Shown: positions 1 to 8,756, numbered from the stretch's first letter. The stretch is 64,000 nucleotides of DNA from Streptomyces laurentii (GCA_002355495.1 AP017424.1:7753501-7817500); one strand, 5' to 3'. The notes: generated by a model not told the origin, from the letters alone. Numbers and translations are program-made.

Positions 1-62
1 GGTACGGCGAAGCGGTGCGCGCCCGGGACGGCGCGGGTGCGGTACGGCGGGGGTCGGGGCGG

Positions 63-1127
63 TCAGGACGCCCGGGCCGACGCGGCGTGAGCGAGCGAGG
101 TGAGGGCGGCGACGGTGGCCGGGGGCGCGTCGAGCTCGTCGAGGACGCGCAGCGCCTCCGCCACCCGCGCGGCGATCATGGCCTCCACCCGTTCCGGAGC
201 CCGTACGCGACGCATCAGCTCCCGCACCTCGTCCAGATCGCCGCCCTCGGATCCGTCCCCGTCCCCGCTCCCGTCCAGGAGGGCGCGCAGCCGCGCGCGT
301 CCGGCCGCGTCCGTGAGCCGCCAGGCCTCCGCGAGCAGCGCGGTCGGCCGCCGCCCGCGCAGGTCGTCGGCGCCGGCCTTGCCGGTGTCCGCCGGGTCGC
401 CGAACAGCCCGAGCAGGTCGTCCCGCAGCTGGAACGCCTCGCCGAGCGGCAGCCCGTACGCCGAGTAGCCCTCGCCCAGCCGCGCCGCGGCCCCGGCCAG
501 GGCCCCGCCGATCAACAGCGGCTGTTCGACGGTGTACTTGGCCGTCTTGTAGCGGATCACCTTCAGCGAGACCGCCGTGTCCGGCACCCCGCCCGTGTGC
601 AGGACCTCCAGGCACTCGCCCGCGATCAGCTCCCGCGCGAGCGCCGCCCACAACGGCCGGGCCCGCCCCAGATACGCGGCGGGCAGCCCGCTCTCCACGA
701 ACAACTGCCCGGCCAGCGCCATCAGCAGATCACCCACCAGCATGGCCAGCGAGCGGGCGGCCCCGGCGGGCCGCGGATGCCCCGGGACGGCGGAGCGCAG
801 CGCCCGGTGCGCGGTGGGCCGCCCGTGCCGCAGCGGACTGCCGTCGATCAGGTCGTCGTGCACGACCGCGGCCGCGTGCACCAACTCGACGGCGGCCGCC
901 GCCCGGACCAGCGCGTCGCTGTCCGGCTGCCCGCCGCCCCGCCAGCCCCAATAACAGAACGCGGCCCGCAGCCGCTTGCCGTGCGCGACCGCCGCCTCCA
1001 GCTCCCCGGCCACCGGCCCGAGGTCCGCGTCGACGGCGGCCAGCGCGTCGGCCTCCCGGGCGACGAACCGGCCCAGCACCTCGTCGACCCGGATCTTGAA
1101 CGCCGCCGGGTCCCAGACCTCAGCCAT
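63..1127 (-). CDS. Polyprenyl (probably geranylgeranyl) diphosphate synthase
   Basis: Head-to-tail prenyltransferase of 354 aa that condenses isopentenyl diphosphate with an allylic diphosphate in the cytosol. The first aspartate-rich motif DDLID lies in the VVHDDLIDGS stretch near residue 92, and the second is RDDLLGLFGD, followed by the family's GADDLRGRRPT segment. Length and motifs fit bacterial GGPP/FPP synthases; chain length cannot be fixed from sequence. The ATG overlaps the stop of the upstream small gene by 8 nt, which implies translational coupling. No terpene cyclase or carotenoid gene is visible in the window, so the end product is unknown. Confidence 0.9.
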   Translation of the reverse strand: MAEVWDPAAFKIRVDEVLGRFVAREADALAAVDADLGPVAGELEAAVAHGKRLRAAFCYWGWRGGGQPDSDALVRAAAAVELVHAAAVVHDDLIDGSPLRHGRPTAHRALRSAVPGHPRPAGAARSLAMLVGDLLMALAGQLFVESGLPAAYLGRARPLWAALARELIAGECLEVLHTGGVPDTAVSLKVIRYKTAKYTVEQPLLIGGALAGAAARLGEGYSAYGLPLGEAFQLRDDLLGLFGDPADTGKAGADDLRGRRPTALLAEAWRLTDAAGRARLRALLDGSGDGDGSEGGDLDEVRELMRRVRAPERVEAMIAARVAEALRVLDELDAPPATVAALTSLAHAASARAS

Positions 1128-1434
1128 CGGCCCGCGACCGCCGCTCCAGCACGTGCTGCGCCAGCACCTCCAGATGAGCCGGCGGCACCGCCGCGTACCG
1201 GTCGAGCGCGAGCCGCCCGCGCGCCCGCAGATCCTGCTCGGCGTCCTCGACGAGCCGGCCCGTGTCCGAGCGCCGCAACAGCCCCCGGAGCGCTCCCGCG
1301 GCCGTCCCCAGGGTACTCACCGCCAGGTCGGCGAGCCCCGCGACCAGCAGCACCGCCCCGTCGTCCGTGCCCTCCCGCGCCGCGCCGCCCGCCCGGCCTT
1401 CCCCTGCTGCCGTGCCGCCGCTCTGCGATGTCAA
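1120..1434 (-). CDS. Small helical protein coupled to prenyl synthase
   Basis: A 104-aa Ala/Leu/Arg-rich, probably helical protein of unknown function. Its stop overlaps the start of the prenyl diphosphate synthase gene, so the two are almost certainly co-translated. The annotated start is a TTG with a GGGGAA purine tract about 5 nt upstream; a GTG 27 codons downstream is an alternative. The N-terminal 25 residues are low complexity (Gly/Ala/Arg), while the remainder (LADLAVSTLG to the C-terminus) looks folded. I recognise no family. Position suggests a partner or membrane tether of the prenyltransferase; that is inference. Confidence 0.6.
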   Translation of the reverse strand: MTSQSGGTAAGEGRAGGAAREGTDDGAVLLVAGLADLAVSTLGTAAGALRGLLRRSDTGRLVEDAEQDLRARGRLALDRYAAVPPAHLEVLAQHVLERRSRADG

Positions 1435-1538
1435 CGCCGTTCCCCGTTCCCGCGCCCGTGCGCGCTCGTCCTCGGGTGGTCGGGCCCAGCGTGGCGGGCG
1501 GCGCGTACGGCGTGCGCGGAAAACTCACGAACGGGTGA

Positions 1539-2840
1539 TCATCGGGCTTCCGCCCGGTCCGGGGCGAGCGCGCCCGTGAGATGGTCGTACGCGACGTGTG
1601 CGTGCAGCCGTACCCCCGTCACCAGGGTGTCGTCGTCGGCGTAGAACCCAGGATGGTGGTTGGTGACCAGACCGCGTCCGCCCGCGAGCGGGACCGGCAG
1701 ACCCCGTTCGTCCAGGGCCGCGTCCTGGACGCCGAGCGTCACGTACAGCCCGCCGAACCGGTCGATGAACTCGGACACGTCGTCGTAGCCGAGCGACGGG
1801 ACGGTCTCCACCACGCGCTCGGCGCCCACCACCCGGCGGAAGGTCGGCAGACCGGCGGCCACCCACGCCGCGCCGTTGCGCACCGGTGGCACCGGCTGGA
1901 GGTAGTCCACTCGGGCCGTGGCCTGGTACGCGGCGGCCGTGTGCCCGGCCAGCGTCGCCAGCCGCCGGCGTACCTCCGCCATGCCGGACTCGTCCGCGCA
2001 GCGGACCGTGCCCCACAGCGTGACGGTCTCGCCGATGATGTTGAAGCGCCCGACGTCCTCGATGTGGCCGATGGTCACGGTGACCGGATCGAACGCGGAC
2101 ACCTGACGGTAGAGCTGCCCGATCCCGGTGAGGATCGCGCCCGCCGCGGGCATCGGGTCGATCCCCTGCCACGGCGTGGAGCCGTGCACCTGACGGCCGG
2201 TGACGGTGATCCGGACCAGCAGGGAGGCGGCGTACTGGTTGCCGGAGAGGTAGCCCACGTGGCCCTTGGGGTACGGGGTGACGTGCATCCCGAACACCAT
2301 GGTCGGCACCGGCTCGGCGAACGCGCCCTCCGCCACCATCGCCCGCGCCCCGCCCTCCTCCGTGACCGGTGGCCCCTCCTCGGCCGGCTGGAAGACGAAC
2401 AGGACCGTGCCGGGCAGTTCCGCGCGGGCCTCGGCGAGCACTGTCGCCGCGCCCATCAGCATCGCCGTGTGACAGTCGTGCCCGCAGGCGTGCGAGACCG
2501 GGAACGGGCCGCCCGGGTACGTGGTGTCGACGGCCTCCGAGGCGAAGTCCGCCCCGCACCGGTCCGGCACCGGCAGCGCGTCGATGTCCGCCCGCAACGC
2601 GATCGTGCGCGACCCCGGCCGCCCGCCCCGCAGCACCCCGACCACGCCGTGCCCCGCGATCCCCGTGCGCACCTCGTCCAGCCCGAGCGCGCGCAGGTGC
2701 TCCGCCACGAACGCGGCCGTCTTCTCCTCCCGGTTGGACAGTTCGGGATGCCGGTGCAGATGGCGGCGCCAGGCGATCACCCGGTCCGCGAGGCGCAGCG
2801 CGCCGTCGTCCAGTACGTCGTGGATGGATCGCCCGCTCAC
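1539..2840 (-). CDS. M20 family amidohydrolase / aminoacylase
   Basis: A 433-aa zinc-dependent amidohydrolase of the IAA-amino acid hydrolase / hippurate hydrolase type (peptidase M20D). Visible motifs are RRHLHRHPELS near the N-terminus, ALRADIDALP, the metal-binding SHACGHDCHTAM, FQPAEEG with the catalytic glutamate, and a late NHHPGFYADD histidine. The family cleaves N-acyl or peptide amides in the cytosol. I chose the GTG at 2840 because GGAGG sits 5 nt upstream; the frame remains open further upstream, but that extension is arginine/proline-rich read-through with no family resemblance. Substrate is unknown. Confidence 0.85.
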   Translation of the reverse strand: MSGRSIHDVLDDGALRLADRVIAWRRHLHRHPELSNREEKTAAFVAEHLRALGLDEVRTGIAGHGVVGVLRGGRPGSRTIALRADIDALPVPDRCGADFASEAVDTTYPGGPFPVSHACGHDCHTAMLMGAATVLAEARAELPGTVLFVFQPAEEGPPVTEEGGARAMVAEGAFAEPVPTMVFGMHVTPYPKGHVGYLSGNQYAASLLVRITVTGRQVHGSTPWQGIDPMPAAGAILTGIGQLYRQVSAFDPVTVTIGHIEDVGRFNIIGETVTLWGTVRCADESGMAEVRRRLATLAGHTAAAYQATARVDYLQPVPPVRNGAAWVAAGLPTFRRVVGAERVVETVPSLGYDDVSEFIDRFGGLYVTLGVQDAALDERGLPVPLAGGRGLVTNHHPGFYADDDTLVTGVRLHAHVAYDHLTGALAPDRAEAR

Positions 2841-3064
2841 GGACACCTCCGTCTCGCCGGTGGCACCGGTCGCCCGCACGGCACCGGTGGCCCTGGGAAC
2901 ATGGCGGCATCGGGAGGAACCGCCGCCGGCCGCCACCCTGCCACGCCGGGCGGGTCGGAGCCACGGTGCGCCCACGGGTTCGCCGGCGCCCCGGGGCCCC
3001 AGGGGAGCGGGGGGGCTCGGGTACGGCGGCACGGGACGGGCCCGCGGACGTGTACCGGCCCGGT

Positions 3065-3088
3065 GCGCCCGGCGCGTACGCCGGGCGC
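3065..3088 (-). terminator. Hairpin downstream of the AidB-like gene
   Basis: A perfect 10-bp inverted repeat (GCGCCCGGCG / CGCCGGGCGC) with a 4-nt loop lies 22 nt beyond the stop of the acyl-CoA dehydrogenase-like gene. There is no T-tract, as is common for Streptomyces terminators. The rest of the 2841-3110 intergenic stretch shows only the ribosome binding site of the M20 gene. Confidence 0.6.
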
Positions 3089-3110
3089 GAGGGGTGTGCG
3101 GGGGTGTGCG

Positions 3111-4763
3111 TCAGGCGGCCGGATAGCCGGGCGCGCCCCGTTCGACGATCGCCGCCGTGTCCAGGCCCGTCGGCAGGGTGCCGAAGGCGAGGCCCCCGTC
3201 GGCGTCGAGCCGGGAGGCGCAGAACGCGTCGGCGACCGCCGGATGGCCGTACCGGACGAGCAAGGAGCCCTGGAAGAGCAGGGCCAGACGCTCCACCAGC
3301 CGGCGGGCCCGGAACTGGAGCGCCTCCGGATCGCCGAGTTCGGCCAGCTCCTTGCGCAGCCGCGCGACGGCGGCGTCCAGCCGCCGGTCGGCGCCGGCCG
3401 CCAGATCCACCTCGGCGAAGAACGCCTCCACAGCGACGGGCTGCCGGGCCATGGCACGCAGCACGTCGAGCGCGGCGACGTTGCCGGAGCCCTCCCAGAT
3501 CGACGGCAGCGGCGCCTCGCGGTACAGCCGGGGCAGGCCCGAGTCCTCGACGAAACCGTTGCCGCCCAGGCACTCCAGGGCCTCGGCCGCGTGCGCGGGC
3601 GCCCGCTTGCACACCCAGTACTTGGTGACCGCGAGCGCCAGACGGCGCAGCTGGTCCTCCCCGGCGTCGCCCGCCGCCGCCCGGTCCACCGCGCCCGCGA
3701 GCCGCATCGCGGCGATCGTCGCGGCCTCCGCCTCGACCGCCAGGTCCGCCAGCACGTTCGTCATCAGCGGCTGGTCGATCAGCCGGGCGCCGAACGCGCG
3801 GCGGTGGGTGGCGTGGTGCACGGCGTGGACGAGACCGAGCCGCATCCCGGACGCGGAGGACAGCGCGCAGTCGAGCCGGGTCATGTTCACCATGCGGATG
3901 ATGGTGGCGACGCCCCGGCCCTCCTCGCCGACCAGCCGGCCGAGGGCACCCGCGTACTCGATCTCGCCGGAGGCGTTGGAACGGTTGCCGAGTTTGTCCT
4001 TGAGCCGCTGGAGACGGATCGCGTTGCGCGAGCCGTCCGGCAGCACCCGCGGCAGCAGGAAGCAGGACAGCCCGCCGGGCGCCTGGGCCAGCGTCAGGAA
4101 CACGTCCGACATCGGCGCCGAGGTGAACCACTTGTGCCCGGTCAGCGCGTACTCGCCCGCCTCGCCCGTCGGCACCGCGCGGGTGGTGTTGGCCCGCACG
4201 TCCGAACCGCCCTGCTTCTCGGTCATCGACATGCCGGCGATGAGGCCGCGCTTCCCGGTGGGGACGCGCAGGCCGAAGTCGTACGACGGGGAGGTCAGCA
4301 GCGGCTCGTACACCGCGGCCAGCTCCGGCTCGGCGCGCAGCGCGGGCACCGCCGCGTACGTCATCGAGACCGGGCACAGGTGCCCCGCGTCCACCTGTGC
4401 CCACACGAAGGTCTTCGCGGCGCGCGCCACATGGGCGCCGGGCCGGCCGTCGGCCCACGGCGCGCCGTGCAGCCCGTGCTCGACGGCCACGGTCATCAGC
4501 TCGTGCCAGTACGGGTGGAACTCGACCTCGTCGATCCGGTGGCCGTACCGGTCGTGGGTGTGCAGCACGGGGGAGTGCCGCTCGGCCAGCCGGCCCCATT
4601 CCTGCGCCTCGTGGCCACCGGCCTTGACGCCCAGTTCCCGGACCTCGGACTCGGCCCAGCCCGCGCCCTCGCGGCGCAGCGCCTCCAGGAGCGCGGGGTC
4701 GGCGGAGACGTCGTGACCGGTGAGCGGCGGAACTTGGTTCGTGACCTCATGCGTGTTCTGCAT
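3111..4763 (-). CDS. AidB-like acyl-CoA dehydrogenase family flavoprotein
   Basis: A 550-aa FAD protein close in length to E. coli AidB (541 aa). Diagnostic blocks are GMSMTEKQGGSDVRANTT, LTGHKWFTSAPMSD, FLLPRVLPDGSRN, and LECLGGNGFVEDSGLPRLYREAPLPSIWEGSGN, all typical of the AidB branch rather than of short-chain acyl-CoA dehydrogenases. AidB binds DNA and is part of the alkylation response in enterobacteria; the reaction of actinobacterial members is unsettled. The start codon lies inside the last 17 nt of the upstream tetR gene, so the two form one translation unit and expression probably follows TetR autoregulation. Confidence 0.85.
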   Translation of the reverse strand: MQNTHEVTNQVPPLTGHDVSADPALLEALRREGAGWAESEVRELGVKAGGHEAQEWGRLAERHSPVLHTHDRYGHRIDEVEFHPYWHELMTVAVEHGLHGAPWADGRPGAHVARAAKTFVWAQVDAGHLCPVSMTYAAVPALRAEPELAAVYEPLLTSPSYDFGLRVPTGKRGLIAGMSMTEKQGGSDVRANTTRAVPTGEAGEYALTGHKWFTSAPMSDVFLTLAQAPGGLSCFLLPRVLPDGSRNAIRLQRLKDKLGNRSNASGEIEYAGALGRLVGEEGRGVATIIRMVNMTRLDCALSSASGMRLGLVHAVHHATHRRAFGARLIDQPLMTNVLADLAVEAEAATIAAMRLAGAVDRAAAGDAGEDQLRRLALAVTKYWVCKRAPAHAAEALECLGGNGFVEDSGLPRLYREAPLPSIWEGSGNVAALDVLRAMARQPVAVEAFFAEVDLAAGADRRLDAAVARLRKELAELGDPEALQFRARRLVERLALLFQGSLLVRYGHPAVADAFCASRLDADGGLAFGTLPTGLDTAAIVERGAPGYPAA

Positions 4764-5364
4764 CGGGAACTCCCAAGGCTCGCAGGGTGAAGGTGACGAG
4801 GGCGGGCACGGTGCCGGGTCCGGGGGACCCGGCGGTCAAGGGGCCGGTCAGCGCCTCCGCGCCCGCGCCGACCAGCGCGGAGGCGGTGAGCACCGCGTCC
4901 TGGGGCGGCAGTTCACCGCTCCGGACACCGGCGGCGATCCGCTCGGCGAAGATGTCACGGAAGGCGCGCCGGAACACCAGGCGTTCGGCGTCGACGGCCG
5001 GGTCGACCGGCTCGGCGAGCAGCGCGTAGGCGAGCCGGGGCGCCTTCAGGGCGCGGCTCGCGAAGGTCTCGATGACCGCCACCACCCGCTCGGCGGCGGT
5101 CCGGTGCGACGGCCGCGCGGCGGCCTCGGACACGGCGGCCACCTCACGGCCGACGACGGTGCGGAACAGCTCGACCGACAGCTCGGCCTTGCCGGCGAAG
5201 TGGCGGTACACACTGCCGGTCGCGACGCCCGCCCGCCCGGCGACGGCGGCCATGGTGCACCCGGCGTGACCGTGCTCGGCGAGCAGCCGGAGACCGGCCT
5301 CGACGATCGCGGCGCGCTGGGCGTCGAGCCGGGCCTGGACGGCGGGCGTGCGGCGGTAGGGCAT
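4747..5364 (-). CDS. TetR family transcriptional regulator
   Basis: A 205-aa one-domain regulator. The N-terminal helix-turn-helix is clear: AAIVEAGLRLLAEHGHAGCTMAAVAGRAGVATGSVYRHFAGKAEL is the TetR_N signature, with the recognition helix around residues 42-50. I chose ATG 5364 because it gives the normal short lead-in; upstream extension would run through an operator. A palindromic operator (5371-5394) lies 7 nt before the start, consistent with autoregulation. The 3' end overlaps the aidB-like gene by 17 nt, so it probably represses that gene. The ligand is unknown. Confidence 0.88.
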   Translation of the reverse strand: MPYRRTPAVQARLDAQRAAIVEAGLRLLAEHGHAGCTMAAVAGRAGVATGSVYRHFAGKAELSVELFRTVVGREVAAVSEAAARPSHRTAAERVVAVIETFASRALKAPRLAYALLAEPVDPAVDAERLVFRRAFRDIFAERIAAGVRSGELPPQDAVLTASALVGAGAEALTGPLTAGSPGPGTVPALVTFTLRALGVPDAEHA

Positions 5365-5370
5365 GCAAGA

Positions 5371-5394
5371 AGTGAAGCAGCGATTCACTGCTTC
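5371..5394. promoter_or_regulatory. Putative TetR operator
   Basis: Two overlapping inverted repeats: AGTGAA-(7)-TTCACT at 5371-5389 and GAAGCAG-(7)-CTGCTTC at 5374-5394. They lie immediately upstream of the tetR start and overlap the stop codon of the upstream gene (5385-5387). Position and symmetry fit an autoregulatory operator; the assignment is inference. Confidence 0.6.
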
Positions 5395-5939
5395 GCACAG
5401 GGGGCGGGTCGGCAGCAGGGGCCGGTCGGCGGAGCCGCGATCAGGGCGAGAGCGGCACGGCGCAGCCGGGCCTCCCACGTCCGCTGGTCGGTGTCCAGCG
5501 TGTGGGCGAGGCAGCAGGTGCACGGGGGGAGCAGCGCCGTGAAGGCCCGCTCCTCGGCGGTCTCGGTCTCCGTGTCCTCCCAGTCGTCCGCCGCCGGATC
5601 GAGGGCCGCGATCTCGCCGTCGACCAGCCTCGCCGCGATCCGCCGCATCGCGTGACGTCGTGCCAGGACCCGCCCGGGGAAACCGATTCCCGCCTCGCGC
5701 ACCGCCTGCTCGAACGTGTCACGGATGTCCCGGACGTCCGCGCGGCGCGACAGGCCCGCGAGTTCGCACAGCGTCGGGGTGTCCACCCCTTCCGCAAGCA
5801 ACTCGGCTGCGAGCATGGGCAGTTCCTCGGGCGGAATTTCGTCCGCCTGATAGCGGCATGCCATGTTCCTCAACGCCATGAGGCCGTCCCGTCGAGGGCT
5901 CTTCGCTGCCGGTACCGGTGTTGTGTCCGTCGCGTTCAT
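5385..5939 (-). CDS. Conserved hypothetical protein upstream of tetR
   Basis: A 184-aa soluble protein of unknown function. From residue 20 onward it looks like a folded domain: MALRNMACRYQ, PPEELPMLAAELL, TLCELAGLSRRADVRDIRDTFEQA and RRIAARLVDGEIAALDP, then an acidic stretch and a cysteine cluster (PPCTCCLAHT, GPCCRPAPC) that may bind metal. The first ATG (5939) is used here; the ATG at residue 20 is an alternative. It lies 38 nt downstream of the DJ-1/AraC regulator and 20 nt upstream of tetR, all on one strand. The stop codon lies within the TetR operator. Confidence 0.65.
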   Translation of the reverse strand: MNATDTTPVPAAKSPRRDGLMALRNMACRYQADEIPPEELPMLAAELLAEGVDTPTLCELAGLSRRADVRDIRDTFEQAVREAGIGFPGRVLARRHAMRRIAARLVDGEIAALDPAADDWEDTETETAEERAFTALLPPCTCCLAHTLDTDQRTWEARLRRAALALIAAPPTGPCCRPAPCAKQ

Positions 5940-5977
5940 GACCCTACGGTGCCAGTACGGCACCCCGTGAAGGCGCG

Positions 5978-6985
5978 TCAGGGCGTCAGGGATGCGGCCG
6001 GCACCCTGAACCGGCGCCGGTACTCCGTCGGTGTCGTGTCCAGACGGCGGCGGAACGCCCGGACCAGGGTGTCCGTCGTGCCGAAGCCGCAGACGGACGC
6101 GATGCGCTCCAGGGTGGCGTCCGACGACTCCAGTTCGTGGCGGGCCTTCTCCACCCGGACCGACTCGATGTAGGCGTGCGGGGTCATGCCCAGCTCGGTC
6201 TTGAAGAGCCGGGTCAGGTGCCGGTCGCTGACGTGCGCGTACGCGGCGAGGTCGACGACCGTCAGCGGTTCGGCGAGGTGCCGCAGGATGTGATGGCGCA
6301 GGTCCTCGATGCGGCGGGTGGCGGCGATCCGCTCCAGCGGGACGCTGAACTGGCTCTGGCCGCTGGGGCGTTTGAGGTACATGACCATCTGCCGGGCCAC
6401 CCGCAGGGCGACCGCCTCGCCGAGGTCGTCGGCGATCAGGGCGAGGGACAGGTCGAGGCAGGCGCTGATCCCGGCCCCGGTCCACACGTTGTCCTCGCGG
6501 ATGAAGATCGGGTCGGGGTCCACCGTCACCGCCGGATGGTCGGCGGCCAGCCGCTGCGCGGTCGACCAGTGGGTGGTGGCGCGCTTGCCGTCGAGCAGCC
6601 CCGCGGCGGCGAGCAGGTGCGCGCCCACGCACACGGAGGCGATCCGGTGCGCGCGAGCGGCGAGGGTCCGGACCCAGGCGACCAGGCCTGGATCGACGAC
6701 GGGATGGACGCGGCGCTCGTCGTCGACCTCCACCGCGCCCGGGACCACGAGTGTGTCGATGCCGCCCGCCGCGGCCTCCTCGAAGGTGAGGTCGGGCAGG
6801 ACACGGACCCCGGCGGCGGTGGTGACGGGGGTCAGGGCCGCGGCGGCCAGCAGGACCCGGTAGCCCGCGGCCTCCTCGGTCTCGCGCAGGGCGAGCGAGA
6901 ACACCTCCGGCGGCCCGGTGACGTCGAGCAGGTCGACGCCGTCGAAGAGCACGATGACGATACGGCGTCGGACGGTGCCCGGCAC
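5978..6985 (-). CDS. GlxA-type transcriptional regulator (DJ-1/PfpI plus AraC)
   Basis: A 335-aa regulator with an N-terminal DJ-1/PfpI-like sensor (residues about 5-185: RRIVIVLFDGVDLLDVTGPPEVF through the nucleophile-elbow-like SVCVGAHLLAAAGLLDGK) and a C-terminal AraC helix-turn-helix pair (about 225-325: HILRHLAEPLTVVDLAAYAHVSDRHLTRLFKTELGMTP and the second helix at LERIASVCGFGTTDTLVRAFRR). Start is GTG 6985, preceded by GGGGAGG four nt upstream; longer versions read into noncoding sequence. It is divergent from an isochorismatase gene, the classic target of such regulators. Confidence 0.88.
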   Translation of the reverse strand: MPGTVRRRIVIVLFDGVDLLDVTGPPEVFSLALRETEEAAGYRVLLAAAALTPVTTAAGVRVLPDLTFEEAAAGGIDTLVVPGAVEVDDERRVHPVVDPGLVAWVRTLAARAHRIASVCVGAHLLAAAGLLDGKRATTHWSTAQRLAADHPAVTVDPDPIFIREDNVWTGAGISACLDLSLALIADDLGEAVALRVARQMVMYLKRPSGQSQFSVPLERIAATRRIEDLRHHILRHLAEPLTVVDLAAYAHVSDRHLTRLFKTELGMTPHAYIESVRVEKARHELESSDATLERIASVCGFGTTDTLVRAFRRRLDTTPTEYRRRFRVPAASLTP

Positions 6986-7221
6986 GGGTCCTCCCCTGGG
7001 GCACCGGTGGCGGCGGGCCACCGGCAGGCCGGTCGGTACGCGGCGGTCGGTACGGCGGTACAGCGGTTGGCGCGGCGGTCGTTCGGTGCGAGTGAGCGAT
7101 GTCGGTTTCTGCGGATCAGATGTCATTGCCGACACCCGAACGGGCTCATAGTTTGGCGGACATGGCCCGGCGGACCGCTCGGGCCGCACTCCTCACCCCG
7201 TATGCCGAAGGCGGTACACCC
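6986..7221. promoter_or_regulatory. Divergent promoter region, regulator / isochorismatase
   Basis: A 236-bp intergenic stretch between head-to-head genes, holding the ribosome binding site of the regulator and presumably both promoters. It contains the AT-richer GATGTCATTGCCGACACC patch near 7120-7135. No clear palindrome was identified. Confidence 0.4.
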
Positions 7222-7806
7222 ATGTCCAGGACCACGCTGCGCGAGCTCAACGGCTTCGACCAGACCCCCGCGACACTGGCCGGTTCGACGCTGATCCTGA
7301 TCGACTTCCAGAACACGTACACCCAGGGCGTCATGGAACTCGACGGCTGGGAGCAGTCCCTCGACGCCGCCGAGCGGCTGCTGGCGCGGGCCCGCCGGCA
7401 GGGCACGAAGGTGGTGCACGTCGTCAACGACGGCGGCGAGGGCACCCCGTACGACGTCCGCGCGGAGATCGGCCGGTTCCACCCGCGGCTCACGCCGGCC
7501 GACGGCGAGCCGGTCGTCGTCAAGCGGTTCCCGGACTCCTTCGTCGGTACGGATCTGGCCTCGCACCTCGACGAGGGCCAGGACCTCGTCCTCGCCGGCT
7601 GGATGACCCACATGTGCGTGACGTTCACCGCGCAGGGCGCGTTCCTGGCCGGTCACCGGCCCACCGTCGTGGCCGAGGCCACCGCGACCCGCTCGCTCCC
7701 GGTCCTGGGCGCCGACGTCCCGGCCGCGCAGGTGCACCGCGGCGCCCTGGCCACCATCGCCGACCTGTACGGAGTCGTCGTCGAGTCCGAGAAGGAGATC
7801 GTCTGA
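7222..7806 (+). CDS. Isochorismatase-like cysteine hydrolase
   Basis: A 194-aa member of the isochorismatase-like hydrolase family. The catalytic triad is visible: Asp28 in LILIDFQNTY, Lys101 in VVVKRFPDSF and nucleophile Cys132 in THMCVTF. Length is normal for single-domain members, which hydrolyse amides or vinyl ethers (nicotinamidase, isochorismatase, ureidoacrylate types). I used ATG 7222, which aligns with family N-termini, rather than an upstream ATG whose translation is unlike protein. It lies divergent from the DJ-1/AraC regulator and is likely its target. Substrate unknown. Confidence 0.88.
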   Translation: MSRTTLRELNGFDQTPATLAGSTLILIDFQNTYTQGVMELDGWEQSLDAAERLLARARRQGTKVVHVVNDGGEGTPYDVRAEIGRFHPRLTPADGEPVVVKRFPDSFVGTDLASHLDEGQDLVLAGWMTHMCVTFTAQGAFLAGHRPTVVAEATATRSLPVLGADVPAAQVHRGALATIADLYGVVVESEKEIV

Positions 7807-7843
7807 CGCGGCGTCCCGGCCGTTCGTCCCACCCGCGCGACGA

Positions 7844-7876
7844 CGATGCCCGTGTGCCGGGGGCACACGGGCATCG
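7844..7876. terminator. Bidirectional terminator
   Basis: A perfect 15-bp inverted repeat (CGATGCCCGTGTGCC / complement) with a 3-nt GGG loop lies between the convergent isochorismatase and GDT1-family genes. Confidence 0.8.
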
Positions 7877-7909
7877 AGGGGGAGGCGAACGGCGGGGCGC
7901 CGGCCGGGG

Positions 7910-8497
7910 TCAGGCGGTGAAGGCCTCCACGAGCGACCAGACGGCCAGACCGGCCATGCAGACACCGCCGACGCGCTGGACCGTCTTGAGCGGGACGCGC
8001 TTGGCGATGAACCGGCCCGCGATGAGCGCGAGCGCGGAGACGCTCATGAGGGCGGCGGCAGAGCCGATCGCCGTCGACCAGGTGCCGTTGGTGGCGGCCA
8101 GGTTGGCCGTGGTGATCTGGGTCAGGTCGCCCCACTCGCTGATGAACACGGCCATGAAGGCGGTGGAGAAGACGGGCCAGAAGCCCTTCACCGTCTTGCC
8201 GGCGCCGTCCTCGTCGTCCTCGTCGTCGCCTCCGGCGCGCAGCAGCATGAAGGCGCCGAAGCCGAACAGCGCGGCCGAGACGAGCTTCACGATCCAGCCG
8301 GGGAGGAGTCCGAGCAGGCTGCCCGCGCCGACGGCGATGGCCACGTGGACGATGAACGCGGTCGAGGTGCCGAACCAGACGTACAGCGGACGCATCCGCG
8401 TGCCCATGGCGAGGGACGCGAACATCGTCTTGTCGGGGAGTTCGGCGAGGAAGATCAGCCCGAAGGCGGTGATGATCGCCAAGGGGTCGAGGTGCAT
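7910..8497 (-). CDS. TMEM165/GDT1 family manganese exporter
   Basis: A 195-aa integral membrane protein of the UPF0016/GDT1 family, which moves Mn2+ and/or Ca2+ out of the cytosol. The two signature repeats are present: FLAELPDKT in the first helix and FISEWGDLTQ in the second half; an acidic loop (GGDDEDDEDGAGK) separates the two three-helix halves. Length and topology are normal. I placed the start at ATG 8497, at MHLDPLAIITAFG; longer readings translate riboswitch sequence. A yybP-ykoY riboswitch in the 5' leader strongly supports manganese as the ion. Confidence 0.9.
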   Translation of the reverse strand: MHLDPLAIITAFGLIFLAELPDKTMFASLAMGTRMRPLYVWFGTSTAFIVHVAIAVGAGSLLGLLPGWIVKLVSAALFGFGAFMLLRAGGDDEDDEDGAGKTVKGFWPVFSTAFMAVFISEWGDLTQITTANLAATNGTWSTAIGSAAALMSVSALALIAGRFIAKRVPLKTVQRVGGVCMAGLAVWSLVEAFTA

Positions 8498-8620
8498 ACC
8501 GGGGCTCTCTGCTCGGACCGGGCCCGGGCCCGGCACGGCGCCTCGTGAGGCGACGGGAGGACCACTCGGCCCGGCATGACGGACCACGCCCGCATGGACG
8601 CGGACGTGACGTATTGCCTG

Positions 8621-8724
8621 GCCGAAGGTCTCGCCCGTCCGCACCTCGGTGCGGACCCGGCCACCGGGAACCCGGGGGTTCCAGTGTGTCGACGACCGGT
8701 TCGCAGGGCTACTCCCCTTCGCTC
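8621..8724 (-). ncRNA. yybP-ykoY manganese riboswitch
   Basis: On the minus strand the leader of the GDT1-family gene contains the two invariant loops of this class: GGGGAGUAGC (8717 down to 8708) and GAGACCUU (about 8632 down to 8625). They are joined by a closing P1 helix CGAAGG (8716-8721) pairing perfectly with CCUUCG (8623-8628). Between them are two stems, including GGUCCGCACC-GAG-GUGCGGAC-like pairing. The class senses Mn2+ and commonly controls GDT1/MntP/Alx-type exporters. The 8498-8620 expression platform holds GC-rich hairpins that could mask the start; whether control is transcriptional or translational is not evident. Confidence 0.85.
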
Positions 8725-8756
8725 GGGCCAGTGTACCGGACGGATCGGCGCAGACC

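Noticed and set aside
1581..4790. A 1069-codon open frame on the plus strand
   Set aside because: It is the antisense shadow of the M20 and AidB-like genes; composition is Arg/Gly/His-rich and no family motif is seen, whereas the minus strand carries complete motifs.
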